In this document: piece after piece, positions 32,310-41,284 of the stretch
How positions within the stretch are numbered: position 1 is the first letter of the stretch
Layout: each line of letters begins with the position of its first letter
Assembly: GCA_037379885.1 (NCBI GenBank)
Contig: JARRJC010000008.1
Coordinates: 1 to 64,000 of the forward strand
DNA: 64,000 bases
From: Limibacillus sp.
GTDB lineage: Bacteria > Pseudomonadota > Alphaproteobacteria > Kiloniellales > CECT-8803
Direction: 5' to 3'
The notes under the pieces: model-generated
Databases searched by the model: none
What the model was told of the DNA's origin: nothing
Seen by the model: only the letters and a program-made list of their open reading frames with translations
Program-made: the position numbers and the translations under genes

Positions 32310-33818
32310 CTATTCGCCGCGTGGGAAGCGCTGGTTCTCTTCCACCACGTTGAGGTCCATGTGGTTGCGCATGAAGCGCTCGCTCGCGTCTTCGATCGGC
32401 TGATGGTCCCAGGCGTTGTAGGCGCCCTGGGTCAGGGCTTCGTAGACCACCCAGCGGCGCGCCTGGCTGGCGCGGACCTCGGCGTCGAAGCGCGTCAGGT
32501 CCCAGCGGGCGTCGGCCTCGGCGCGCAGGTCGGCGAGGGCCTGCGCCGCCGCCGGGTCCTCTGCCCGGTTGGTCAGCTCGCGCGGGTCGTCCTCCAGATT
32601 GAAGAGCTGGTCGGGGTCGAGGCTGCAGCGGTTGTACTTCCAGGGGCCCTTGCGCAGCGAGACCAGCGGAGCGTAGGAGGCCTCGGCCGCATACTCCATG
32701 GCCAGCGTCGTCCGGCGCGCAGCGCCCCTGGCCAGCGGCAGCAGGCTTTCGCCTTCGACCCAGGGATCCACCTCCTCCGCCGCGATCCCCGCCAGATCGC
32801 AGAGCGTGGGCGCGACGTCGATCAGGGACGCGGGCGTCTCCACCAGGCCCGGCTCAAGTCCGGGGGCGGAGATCATCATGGGCACGCGCGCCGAGCCCTC
32901 GTAGAAGCACATCTTGAACCAGAGCCCGCGCTCTCCCAGCATGTCGCCGTGGTCGGCGGTGAACAGGATCGCGGCCTCCTGCCGGGTGCGCTCCAGCGTG
33001 TCCAGCAGGTCCCCCACCATCTCGTCCAGGTAGCTGAGGTTGGCGAAGTAGGCGCGGCGGGAGCGGCGCACGTCCTCTTCCCTGATGTCGAAGTTGCGCC
33101 AGTCGTTGGCGTCGAAGATGCGCTGCGCGTGCGGGTCTTGCTGGTCATAGGGAATGGGCGGGGTCTCGGGCTCCAGGTGATCGCAGTCTTCATAGAGATC
33201 CCAGAAGCGCCGCCGCGCGACATAGGGATCGTGCGGGTGGGTGAAGCTGACCGTCAGGCACCAGGGACGCTCGTCCTTGCCCCGCGCCAGATCGTAGAGC
33301 TTGCGCTTGGCCTGATAGGCGACCTCGTCGTCGAACTCCATCTGGTTGGAGATCTCGGCGATGCCCGAGCCGGTGACCGACCCCATGTTGTGGTACCACC
33401 AGTCGATGCGCTCGCCGGGCTTGCGATAATCGGGCGTCCAGCCGAAGTCGGCGGGGTAGATGTCCGTGGTGAGCCGTTCTTCGAAGCCGTGGAGCTGATC
33501 CGGGCCGACGAAGTGCATCTTGCCCGACAGGGCGGTTTGATACCCGGCCCGACGCAGATGATGCGCGAAGGTCGGCATGTCGGCGGGAAAGTTGGCGGCG
33601 TTGTCGTAGATGCCCGTGCGCGACGGCAGGCAGCCGGTCATGAAGGAGCCGCGCGCCGGCGTGCAGAGCGGGGAGGCGGTGTAGGCGTTCTTGAAGCGCA
33701 GGGAGTTCCCCGCCAGGCGGCGCAGGTTCGGCAGGTGCAGCCAGTCGGCCGGCCCGTCGGGAAAGAGCGTGCCGGTGGCCTGATCGAACATGATGACGAG
33801 GATGTTGGGTTGCGCCAT
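32310..33818 (-). CDS. betC: Choline-sulfatase-type sulfatase
   Basis: The 502-residue protein is a type I sulfatase closely resembling BetC. It begins AQPNILVIMFDQATGTLFPD and keeps the GPADWLHLPNLRRLA stretch typical of choline-sulfatases. The Cys converted to formylglycine is in SPLCTPARGSF near residue 53 (C-x-P-x-R). DHGDMLGE and GKMHFVGPDQLHGFE supply metal and substrate contacts. It should hydrolyse choline-O-sulfate to choline and sulfate in the cytoplasm. Start 33818 is chosen over an upstream frame extension. No betAB or betI lie here, so the fate of choline must be handled elsewhere. A role in osmoprotectant supply would fit the ectoine genes. Confidence 0.88.
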   Translation of the reverse strand: MAQPNILVIMFDQATGTLFPDGPADWLHLPNLRRLAGNSLRFKNAYTASPLCTPARGSFMTGCLPSRTGIYDNAANFPADMPTFAHHLRRAGYQTALSGKMHFVGPDQLHGFEERLTTDIYPADFGWTPDYRKPGERIDWWYHNMGSVTGSGIAEISNQMEFDDEVAYQAKRKLYDLARGKDERPWCLTVSFTHPHDPYVARRRFWDLYEDCDHLEPETPPIPYDQQDPHAQRIFDANDWRNFDIREEDVRRSRRAYFANLSYLDEMVGDLLDTLERTRQEAAILFTADHGDMLGERGLWFKMCFYEGSARVPMMISAPGLEPGLVETPASLIDVAPTLCDLAGIAAEEVDPWVEGESLLPLARGAARRTTLAMEYAAEASYAPLVSLRKGPWKYNRCSLDPDQLFNLEDDPRELTNRAEDPAAAQALADLRAEADARWDLTRFDAEVRASQARRWVVYEALTQGAYNAWDHQPIEDASERFMRNHMDLNVVEENQRFPRGE

Positions 33819-33926
33819 GAAAAGGGGTCTCCCGCGCGTCGGTGAGGGTCTCGGTTGAAGGTTTTCGAGTGAAGAGGCGTAAAGCACCGCCGCAGAGACG
33901 TCGCGCCCAGGCGCGCCAAAAATCCG

Positions 33927-35798
33927 CTAATGCCCGCCGCTGTTTTGCCGGCGCCGCACGATCACCAGGGCGACAAGGGCGACCAGGATCGCAGCGGCGG
34001 TGACCATCGCGGCCTCCAGCGGTTGAAGCATGCTGGAGGCTTTCGGCTCGGCGCTGGCATTCGTGACGTCACGTCCGGCGACCGCCGCCTTGGTCTTCTC
34101 AACGACGCTGAGCTTCTTGGCCGCTTCCGGCGCGGGTTTGGGCGAAGCCTCTGGCTCGGGCATGGGTTCAGGCTCAGTGGCGGCTGTTTCGCTCAGCGCC
34201 TCGGTTTCCTGCGCCGGGGCGCCGTCCTGGTCGGCGAGGATCGGCGCGTCGCTGTCCTTCAGGTCCATCAAGGTCAGGGACACATAGTACTTGTAGATGT
34301 TCCGCACGTAGATGACCGGCTCGCGGCTGATCACGCGGGCGGCGGCGACCTCGACGTTGGAGAACCAGACGTTGGGGTCCAGGCCCATGCTCTGCGCGGT
34401 GTCCCGGGCGCGAGCAATGTTGGCGCGGCCGGCGTTGTAGGCGGCGAGGGAGAAGAGCACCTCGTCCAGCGCCGCTATCTCCGGCCTGTCGAAGTAGCGC
34501 TCGCGCAGGAAGCGCAGGTACTTCACACCGGCGTGGACGTTGCTTTCCAAATCTCCGACGTTTTCGATCGCGACGTTCTGGTCGGCGGCGGTGGAGGGCA
34601 GAATCTGCATGACGCCGACCGCGCCCGCCGGGCTCTTCTTCGAATGATCGAGCTTCGATTCCTGATAGGCCTGAGCGAAGATCATGCGCCAGTCGAACTG
34701 ATAGAGATCGGCGTACTTCTCGATGACCGGTTTGATCTTGTTGAAGTTCTCGTGATCCTTCTCAGCGCGGATGTCCTCGATCCAGTTCGCCGACCCCAGA
34801 TAGCGGTTCAGCAGGATGTTGCCGACCAGCGAGCCCTCCTTGATTCCCTTCAAGAAGCGGTTCACCTCGGCCATCAGCTTGGGGGTGTCCTTGCGCAGCG
34901 CCCAGGCGATCTCGCCGCCCCGGTTCACGGCCAGGTCCTCATGGACGGTGATCTTGTCGAAGACCTGCGTCCAGAGCTCCAGCTTGTGATGATCGACCAC
35001 GATGGCCTTGATGGTGCCGGCATGCAGGAGGTCGAGCAGGTCGTAGTCCTCCAGCCGTTCATCCGCCTCGGTGATGGGGATCGGCTTTCGCCCGTCGGCC
35101 TGGCGGCGTTCGTTCAGGGCCTGCATGTGGCCGTAGTAGGAACTGGAAGGGCGCAGGAAGACTCCCACGCGAGCGAGATCGTCGAAGCTCTCAACCTTTC
35201 CGGCGGCTGGTCCCGTGACCACGAGCTCGGCGACATCCCGGAGTATGGCGTCGGAAAAGGCGACGCGCTCTGCGCGCTCGGGCGTGATGGTGAGATTGGC
35301 CGCGACGATATCGACCGAGCCTTCGATGAGCGCTTCCAGAAGCTGATCGCGCGGCAGAGGGACCAGGATCACATCGATGCGCTTGCCAAGGGAGGCGGCG
35401 AGAAACTTCTCGAACTGATGGGCCCGCTCGACCGCGAAGCCGATCATCTTCTCCCCATCGTAGGAGAAGTAGATGGGATTGTAGGGGATCGCCATGCGCA
35501 GCATGCCGCGCTCCACGATCTCAGCCAGGCTGACGTCCTGCGGCTCCAGCGCGGCGGCGATAACCTCTTCCTGGTCCGAGACGGGCTGGTCCTGTTCAGC
35601 CGCGTCCTGCGCCCAGGCGGAAGGTGGTCGGGATGGCAGAGCAGAGGGCAGCGTCAGGCAGACGGCGCAAAACAGAATGAGGAGGAAGAGCGGCCCGGGC
35701 CGCAGCTTTCGCCTGTGGAGGGGAGGATGGTCTCTTCCGGGTCCCTTGCTTGCGCCCAGCCCCCAACGCGCAATGGAACCTCTCTTTGACAATTCCAT
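33927..35798 (-). CDS. MltF-like lytic transglycosylase with SBP3 domain and C-terminal anchor
   Basis: The 623-residue protein starts with a basic N-terminus and a hydrophobic signal/anchor (PLFLLILFCAVCLTLPSALP). A type 3 periplasmic-binding domain follows (IVERGMLRMAIPYNPIYFSY onward), then an SLT transglycosylase domain with catalytic Glu in AQAYQESKLDH and PAGAVGVMQILPST. A Pro/Glu-rich linker leads to a C-terminal membrane segment (VTAAAILVALVALVIVRRR). It cleaves peptidoglycan glycan strands in the periplasm; the binding domain is thought to regulate MltF-type enzymes. The ATG at 35798 is preferred over a start at 35837. The extra C-terminal anchor is unusual for MltF. Confidence 0.88.
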   Translation of the reverse strand: MELSKRGSIARWGLGASKGPGRDHPPLHRRKLRPGPLFLLILFCAVCLTLPSALPSRPPSAWAQDAAEQDQPVSDQEEVIAAALEPQDVSLAEIVERGMLRMAIPYNPIYFSYDGEKMIGFAVERAHQFEKFLAASLGKRIDVILVPLPRDQLLEALIEGSVDIVAANLTITPERAERVAFSDAILRDVAELVVTGPAAGKVESFDDLARVGVFLRPSSSYYGHMQALNERRQADGRKPIPITEADERLEDYDLLDLLHAGTIKAIVVDHHKLELWTQVFDKITVHEDLAVNRGGEIAWALRKDTPKLMAEVNRFLKGIKEGSLVGNILLNRYLGSANWIEDIRAEKDHENFNKIKPVIEKYADLYQFDWRMIFAQAYQESKLDHSKKSPAGAVGVMQILPSTAADQNVAIENVGDLESNVHAGVKYLRFLRERYFDRPEIAALDEVLFSLAAYNAGRANIARARDTAQSMGLDPNVWFSNVEVAAARVISREPVIYVRNIYKYYVSLTLMDLKDSDAPILADQDGAPAQETEALSETAATEPEPMPEPEASPKPAPEAAKKLSVVEKTKAAVAGRDVTNASAEPKASSMLQPLEAAMVTAAAILVALVALVIVRRRQNSGGH

Positions 35799-35869
35799 AT
35801 CACTAAGATGACACAGAGAGGCGTTAACACAAAGCAAACGGCCAAGACGCAGCCGGAAAGGAGGACAGC

Positions 35870-36430
35870 ATGGCCCTGACCGAAAGCAGGATGATCGAGC
35901 TTGGCACGAAAGCGCCCGACTTCACGCTGCCGGACCCCTCCGGCGATCTTTGGCGGCTCTCCGACTTCGAGGGGGGAGAGGCGCTGCTTGTCGTCTTCAT
36001 GTGCAATCACTGTCCCTTCGTGAAGCACTTGAAGCCGGCCCTGGCCGCCTTGACGCGTGAGATGAAGCCCAGGGGACTGGAGAGCGTGGCGATCAGCGCC
36101 AACGACATAGAAAGCCACCCCGCCGACGCCCCGGAGAAGATGGCCGAGGAAGCCGAGCAGTTCGGCTACGTCTTCCCCTACCTCTACGATGAAAGTCAGG
36201 AAACCGCGCGGGCCTACGGCGCGCTCTGTACGCCGGACTTCTTCCTCTTCGACCGGGAGCGCCGGCTGGCCTACCGCGGCCAGTTCGACGACAGCCGGCC
36301 GGGTGACGGCAAGCCGGTGACGGGCGCGGACCTGCGCGCGGCCATCGAGGCTCTTCTCTCCGGCCAGCGCCCCTCTGAGGACCAGAAGCCGTCGATCGGC
36401 TGCAACATCAAGTGGAAGGCGGCGGGATAA
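35870..36430 (+). CDS. Thioredoxin-family (PRX-like) redox protein
   Basis: The 186-residue protein is a thioredoxin-fold redoxin. It starts with GTKAPDFTLPDPSGDLWRLS and has a C-x2-C active site in VVFMCNHCPFVKHLKPAL near residue 49. The cis-Pro loop is CTPDFFLFDRERRLAYRGQF. No signal peptide is present, so it acts in the cytoplasm. It is divergent from the transglycosylase gene and points towards the sox cluster, but is not in that operon. It may reduce thiols or peroxides; the partner is unknown. Confidence 0.85.
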   Translation: MALTESRMIELGTKAPDFTLPDPSGDLWRLSDFEGGEALLVVFMCNHCPFVKHLKPALAALTREMKPRGLESVAISANDIESHPADAPEKMAEEAEQFGYVFPYLYDESQETARAYGALCTPDFFLFDRERRLAYRGQFDDSRPGDGKPVTGADLRAAIEALLSGQRPSEDQKPSIGCNIKWKAAG

Positions 36431-36436
36431 AAGAAA

Positions 36437-36466
36437 GAGGGCTGGGGGATCGTTTCCCCAGCCCTC
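36437..36466. terminator. Terminator of the sox operon
   Basis: An 11-bp stem (GAGGGCTGGGG paired with CCCCAGCCCTC) lies between the convergent thioredoxin-like gene and soxD. Read leftward it is followed by TTTCTTTTAT, so it ends the sox transcript; the right side lacks a T-run. Confidence 0.85.
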
Positions 36467-36510
36467 GGAGCTCTCGCCGTGCGGCTCTATCCTGTGAGCG
36501 GCTTCCCGCT

Positions 36511-37185
36511 TTAATCCACTTGACCCGAGCCTTCGCCTTCTTCCGGCGTGACGTCCAGGATGCGTGCGCGGTTCAGGATCTCCACGCTCCCCTTGCAGTC
36601 GGTCATGCAGGGTTCGCCCTGGGCCAGCGTCGGCACGTCGGGTCGCGGGTCCATGAAGAAGTTCTCTTCGTTGGGCATGGTGATGTCGGTGAAGTTCTCG
36701 CGGCTCAATTCGCCGTCCTCTTCCATCAGATAGTTGAGGTAGAGGATGTAGGCGGTGATCGCGTAGACCTGATCGGGCTCCAGCGACTGCGCGTTGCCGA
36801 AGGGCATGGCGCGGTAGATGTAGTCGTAGACCGTAGAGAGATAGGGCCAGTAGGAGCCGATCGTCTTCACCGGGTTCGTGCCGTTGAGCGAGTCGAAACC
36901 GCCCGCCAGCACGGGCCAACGGTCGATGCCCTCGCCGAAATCTCCGTGGCAAAAGGCGCAGTTGTCGGCGAAGAGCTGCTCGCCTTCCGCCACCGTCCCG
37001 CTGCCCTCGGGCAGGCCCTTTCCGTCGGGCCGGATATCGATGTCCCAGGCCTCGACTTCTTCCGGCAGGGCCTCGCGGCCCAATCCATAGCCCTCGGCCG
37101 CCCGGGCGCCTGACAGCGAGAGGGAGAAGGTGAGGGCCAGCGCTGCGGCGGACAGGAGAGCGGTTGCCTTAAGAGACTTCGACAT
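36511..37185 (-). CDS. soxD: SoxD, monoheme c-type cytochrome subunit of sulfane dehydrogenase
   Basis: The 224-residue protein has a signal peptide (residues 1-29) and one heme c site, CAFCH, in DNCAFCHGDFGEG near residue 75. The distal Met is probably in YRAMPFGN. The C-terminus has a Cys pair (CMTDCKG) but no second heme motif. SoxD receives electrons from the molybdenum subunit SoxC in the periplasm; SoxCD oxidises the protein-bound sulfane sulfur. At 224 residues it is much shorter than the diheme SoxD of Paracoccus (about 384), so this is the monoheme form. It overlaps soxC by 17 bases and is the last gene of the operon. Confidence 0.88.
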   Translation of the reverse strand: MSKSLKATALLSAAALALTFSLSLSGARAAEGYGLGREALPEEVEAWDIDIRPDGKGLPEGSGTVAEGEQLFADNCAFCHGDFGEGIDRWPVLAGGFDSLNGTNPVKTIGSYWPYLSTVYDYIYRAMPFGNAQSLEPDQVYAITAYILYLNYLMEEDGELSRENFTDITMPNEENFFMDPRPDVPTLAQGEPCMTDCKGSVEILNRARILDVTPEEGEGSGQVD

Positions 37186-38482
37186 TTTCGACCTCCCCGT
37201 CTTTACGGACGTGCCAAGTCTGGATTCCGTTGTTGTGGTAGATCGAGTTGGTGCCGCGCACGGCGCGCAACTCGTCCTTGGTGGGTTGAATGTAGCCGGT
37301 GTCGTCGATCGCTCTGGACTGGATCAGCAGCGGGTCGCCGTTCCATTCGAAGGGCAGGTAGAAACGGGTCAGACAGCGCGGCAGGATGGGGCCCTGCAAA
37401 TCCGCCGTGACCCAGTTCTTGCCGCCGTCCAGGGTCACGTCGACGCGCTTGATCGCGCCGCGCCCGGACCAGGCGAGGCCGGAAAGGATGTTCTGGCCCT
37501 TGTTCTGGAGCGGGGCCTGCGGGCTGGGGTTGGTGACCACCGACTTGGCGTCCATCACCCAGGTGAAGCGCCGCGCGCGGCCATCGTCCATCAGGTCGGT
37601 GTACTTGGAGGTCTCCTCGCGGGCGTGCCAGGGCATGTCGCCGACTTCGATCCGGCGCAGCCACTTGACCCACATGTTGCCCTCCCAACCGGGGACCACA
37701 AGCCGCAAGGGGTAGCCCTGCTCGGGCCGCAGCGCCTCGCCGTTCATCTTGAAGGCGACCAGACAGTCTTCCAGGCCTTTCTCCAGCGGGATCGAACGGT
37801 TCATGCCCGCGGCGTCCGCGCCCTCGGCCATCAGCCACTTGGCGCTGGTCTTGAGACCGGCTTCTTCCAGGATGGTCTTCAAAGGCACGCCGGTGTACTG
37901 CACGCAATGCACCATGCCATGGGTGTACTGGCAGCCGTTGAGCTGAGCGCCGCGCCACTCCATGCCGGAATTGGCCGCGCACTCCAGGAAGTAGAAATGG
38001 TTGACCCTGGGAAAGCGCTTCAGGTCGTCCATGGTGAAGACCAGGGGCTTTTCCACCAGTCCATGGATCATCAGGCGGTGCTGCGCGGGATCGACCTCCG
38101 CGATGCCGCCGTGGTGCCGCTCGAAGCAGAGCCCGTTGGGCGTGACGAAACCGTCCAACTCGTGCAGGGGCGTGAAGTTGACGGAGGACTCGCGGGAGGC
38201 CGTCAGCCACTCCACGTCGCGGCGCACCACGTGGGCCTCATAGGGCGAGGGCGAGCCGTAGGGATGGGCCTCCACGCCCGGTCCCAAGTAGCGGTTCCAG
38301 TCCTGCTTGTTGACAATGGCCGGATCCGGTTCCGCGGCCGCCGCGCCTCGCAGCAGGCCCGAGCCGCCCAAAGCCACGCCGCCCAGGGCCGCGCCCCCGG
38401 CGAGGCCACCCTTAAGGAAGCCTCGCCGGGTCGCCACTTTCGCCACAGGGAGGCGGGAGGAAGTTTTTGAAATCTCGCTCAT
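37169..38482 (-). CDS. soxC: SoxC, molybdenum-binding sulfane dehydrogenase subunit
   Basis: The 437-residue protein is a sulfite-oxidase-family molybdoenzyme with a Tat signal (ATRRGFLKGGLAGGAALGG). The molybdenum-ligating Cys lies in FYFLECAANSGMEWRG. The C-terminal dimerisation domain is complete. With SoxD it removes six electrons from the sulfane sulfur held on SoxY. The ATG at 38482 has GAGGA five bases upstream and is preferred to one three codons earlier. Presence of soxCD predicts full oxidation of thiosulfate to sulfate without sulfur globules. Confidence 0.95.
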   Translation of the reverse strand: MSEISKTSSRLPVAKVATRRGFLKGGLAGGAALGGVALGGSGLLRGAAAAEPDPAIVNKQDWNRYLGPGVEAHPYGSPSPYEAHVVRRDVEWLTASRESSVNFTPLHELDGFVTPNGLCFERHHGGIAEVDPAQHRLMIHGLVEKPLVFTMDDLKRFPRVNHFYFLECAANSGMEWRGAQLNGCQYTHGMVHCVQYTGVPLKTILEEAGLKTSAKWLMAEGADAAGMNRSIPLEKGLEDCLVAFKMNGEALRPEQGYPLRLVVPGWEGNMWVKWLRRIEVGDMPWHAREETSKYTDLMDDGRARRFTWVMDAKSVVTNPSPQAPLQNKGQNILSGLAWSGRGAIKRVDVTLDGGKNWVTADLQGPILPRCLTRFYLPFEWNGDPLLIQSRAIDDTGYIQPTKDELRAVRGTNSIYHNNGIQTWHVRKDGEVENVEVS

Positions 38483-38531
38483 GGTCCTCAAGTCCTTATC
38501 TCAAGCTCTTCGGCCGGTTCGGGTCGGGCTG

Positions 38532-40220
38532 TCACGCGCCGACGATCTTCACCGATTGGTTGGGGGGCACTGAAACGCTGCCCTGCTTCTCGATGTATTG
38601 CGTCACGACGTCGTAGACCGGCGGGCCTTCCGTGCCTTCGTTCACGCTGGCCCAGCCGGCGACGGTGTAGTCGCGCGCCGGGTCGATCGGCTCGCCCGTC
38701 TTCAAAAGCGTCATGTCGGAAATGCGGCTGCCGATCGGCTTGTTGATGTCGATGCGGTAGCCCATGCCGCCGACGCGCACCATGTCCCCGCCCTGCTGGT
38801 AGTAGGGGTCGGGGTTGAAGAGGTTGTCGGCGACGTCCTCCAGGATGGTCTTCAGGAACTCGCCCTTCATCTGCTGGCGGTAGGCGTTTGGGTAGGTGAT
38901 GGAGGTCTGGGTGAAGACATCGTCCACCGTGATCGCCTGCCCCGGGAGGAGCGTCGCGCCCCAGCGGAAGCCGGGCGACAGCGCGATCTCGGCGTCGCGC
39001 TCCTGCAAGAGCGCCTGACAGATCAGGTCGTCGAAGGTGCCGTTGAAGTTGCCGCGGCGGTAGAGCAGGGAATCGGTCGTGCCCAGCTCGCGCTCGATCT
39101 CCGATTTGAAGGGCGCACGCACCTCCTCGACGAGAGCGGCCATCTCGGCGTCCGGCTGGATCACGTCCGAGAAGACCGGGATCAGGCGGTAGTTGAAGTC
39201 CTTCACCCCCTCGGGCCCGACATCCAGGTCGAGGCGGGAAAGGAACTTGCCGTGGCTGCCCGAAGCGACCAGCAGGGTCTTGCCGACCATCTCCACCGCG
39301 GGCAGGGCGTCGTGGGTGTGGCCGGTCAGGACCACGTCCAGCCCCTGCACCCGCGACGTGAGCTTGCGGTCCACGTCGAAGCCGTTGTGGGACAGCAGCA
39401 CGACGAGCTGGGCGCCCTCGGCGCGGGCCTCGTCGATGTGCGCCTGCACGTCCTCCTCGCGGATCCCGAAGGACCAGTCGGGGATCAGGTAGCGCGGATT
39501 GGCGATCGGGGTGTAGGGGAAGGCCTGGCCGATCACCGCGACCTTCACGCCGCCCCGGTCGTAATAGGAAATGGCGTCGAAGACCTTCTCGTCCCAGAGG
39601 GTGTCGCGCACGTTGCCGCAGAGGAAGTCGAACTCCACCTGCTCGAGCAGCTCCATGACCCGGTCCTGACCGTAGGTGAACTCCCAGTGGGCGGTCATGG
39701 CCTCAGGACCCAGCAGGTTCATCACCCGGACCATGTCCTCGCCGCCGGTCTGAAGCGAGCTGTAGGAGCCTTGCCAGGTGTCGCCGCCGTCCATGAAGAG
39801 CGTCTTGCCCTCGCGCTCGCTGCGGATCGCCTTGATCAGGGTCGCCAGCCGGTCGACGCCGCCGACCCGGCCGTAGCTGCGCGCCAGCTCGGTAAAGTCG
39901 GTGGAGGAGAGGGCATAGGCCTTGGGCGACTTTTCCTTGATGTTGTAGCGCTCCAGGAAGTCCATGCCGGTCAGGTGCGGCGGGACGCCGGCAAGCTCGC
40001 CCACACCCAGATTGATGGAAGGCTCGCGGAAATAGAGCGGCACCAATTGGGCGTGAATGTCGGTGATGTGCAGCAGCGTGACGTTGCCCAGCGCTTCGAA
40101 CTCCAGAAGGCTATCCTGGGTGATCGCCTGCGCGGCGGCTTGACGGCCCAAGGGCTGAAGCCCGCTCATGAGCGTGGCGGCGGCTGCGGAAACCTGAAGA
40201 AAATCGCGTCTGGACAGCAT
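38532..40220 (-). CDS. soxB: SoxB thiosulfohydrolase
   Basis: The 562-residue protein is the dimanganese sulfate thiol esterase SoxB. It has a Tat signal (LSRRDFLQVSAAAATLMSG) and the metallophosphatase-type metal motifs TLLHITDIHAQ, MDGGDTWQGS, LSHNGFDVD and LTGHTHDA. It hydrolyses the sulfone group from SoxY-bound intermediates, releasing sulfate in the periplasm. The ATG at 40220 is chosen because it starts the twin-arginine signal properly; a GTG at 40253 is possible. A hairpin terminator (40315-40346) lies between soxA and this gene, so soxBCD may be expressed at a different level from soxXYZA. Confidence 0.96.
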   Translation of the reverse strand: MLSRRDFLQVSAAAATLMSGLQPLGRQAAAQAITQDSLLEFEALGNVTLLHITDIHAQLVPLYFREPSINLGVGELAGVPPHLTGMDFLERYNIKEKSPKAYALSSTDFTELARSYGRVGGVDRLATLIKAIRSEREGKTLFMDGGDTWQGSYSSLQTGGEDMVRVMNLLGPEAMTAHWEFTYGQDRVMELLEQVEFDFLCGNVRDTLWDEKVFDAISYYDRGGVKVAVIGQAFPYTPIANPRYLIPDWSFGIREEDVQAHIDEARAEGAQLVVLLSHNGFDVDRKLTSRVQGLDVVLTGHTHDALPAVEMVGKTLLVASGSHGKFLSRLDLDVGPEGVKDFNYRLIPVFSDVIQPDAEMAALVEEVRAPFKSEIERELGTTDSLLYRRGNFNGTFDDLICQALLQERDAEIALSPGFRWGATLLPGQAITVDDVFTQTSITYPNAYRQQMKGEFLKTILEDVADNLFNPDPYYQQGGDMVRVGGMGYRIDINKPIGSRISDMTLLKTGEPIDPARDYTVAGWASVNEGTEGPPVYDVVTQYIEKQGSVSVPPNQSVKIVGA

Positions 40221-40314
40221 TCTGGAGACTCCGGGAACGGGGAAACGTTTCACCCATTGGCGGTGGCTTTATGCCGCGCCCTCATAAACCTAATTCCGTT
40301 GATCAAAAGGGTGA

Positions 40315-40346
40315 GGCACCCCGCCGCTCCCTCGCGGCGGGGCGCC
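40315..40346 (-). terminator. Intra-operon hairpin between soxA and soxB
   Basis: A near-perfect GC-rich stem of 13 bp with one G-U-type or mismatched position (40315-40327 with 40334-40346, loop of 6) lies just after the soxA stop. Read leftward it is followed by TCACCCTTTTGATC. It looks like a partial terminator or attenuator; it could also be a processing or stabilising hairpin for the upstream message. Confidence 0.7.
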
Positions 40347-40352
40347 ATCACA

Positions 40353-41225
40353 TCAGTTGCGGACTGACGGGGATTCCAGCGGCAGTCCTTCGCCGCGCCA
40401 GGAGAGGTAGACCTCCAGCGCCACGTATTCGTCCGACCCGCGCTTATAAGGCTCGGCCCGGATGTTGCGCATGCAGCCGACGAAGCGGCGATGCAGAGAG
40501 CCCACGCCCTGCCACTTGAAGCGGTAGGTCGGGAAGCCGTTGATCTGACCCTGGGACAGCATGTCGGCGCGGATGAAGTTGCCGTAGTTGTCCTCGTGGC
40601 AGTTGGAGCAGGCCATGTCGAGCTGGCCGACGCGGGTGTAGTAGAGCTCTTCACCCTTCTTGCGCCAGGTCTCCATGTCGCCCTGGCTGAAGTCCAGCTT
40701 CATGGGCTGACCCAGAGACTGGTTCTTCACGAAGGAGACCATGGACAGCATGTCGCCCGACTCCCAGTCCCAGGCTTCGGCGCCCATGTTGTTCTCGCGG
40801 CAGCTGTTGATGCGCTGCTGGAGAGCCAGAGGCTGACCCGCCTTCTCGTCCCACTTGGGATAGGACGCTCCGACTCCGGACATGGAATCGGCGGCGTCGC
40901 CGTGGCAGTCGGCACAAGCTTTAGTCTCCGTGCCGTCGGCCATCTCCCAAAGCCGCGCGCCCTCCTCGACGAGGAGGTAGCCCGGGTTCTGGAACTCATC
41001 GGCGTTCTGCTCGCGAGTCTCCGCGGTGCGGAACTCGTTGCCAGAGATCACCTCGCTGAGCGGGTTCTCAGGATGCGCCGGCTTGATGGAGACATAGTTG
41101 CCTTCGCGGTAGGGGATGGTGACATCCGAGCGCACCAACTCCTGGGCCGCTGCCGTCCCGGCGATCAGGCCGAGCGCGAGCAGCGATGCCGCGAAGCTCA
41201 GTTTGCTACTGACGTTGTTGATCAT
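40353..41225 (-). CDS. soxA: SoxA diheme cytochrome c, L-cysteine S-thiosulfotransferase
   Basis: The 290-residue protein has a signal peptide (residues 1-27) and two heme sites, CADCH near residue 107 and CSNCH near residue 211. The active-site Cys, which is modified to persulfide and ligates heme, is in FVGCMRNIRAEPYKRG near residue 254. With SoxX it couples thiosulfate to the swinging Cys of SoxY. Gene order soxX-Y-Z-A is the usual one. Confidence 0.96.
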   Translation of the reverse strand: MINNVSSKLSFAASLLALGLIAGTAAAQELVRSDVTIPYREGNYVSIKPAHPENPLSEVISGNEFRTAETREQNADEFQNPGYLLVEEGARLWEMADGTETKACADCHGDAADSMSGVGASYPKWDEKAGQPLALQQRINSCRENNMGAEAWDWESGDMLSMVSFVKNQSLGQPMKLDFSQGDMETWRKKGEELYYTRVGQLDMACSNCHEDNYGNFIRADMLSQGQINGFPTYRFKWQGVGSLHRRFVGCMRNIRAEPYKRGSDEYVALEVYLSWRGEGLPLESPSVRN

Positions 41226-41284
41226 TGTGACGTTTCCTCCCTTTGCCCCGCGCTCACGGAGGAGGCGGGGCTTTCCCGTCTCGG

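Noticed and set aside
36495-36510. TGTGAGCGGCTTCCCG near the soxD end
   Set aside because: Only one half-site matches the CRP pattern and it lies downstream of a gene, next to a terminator.
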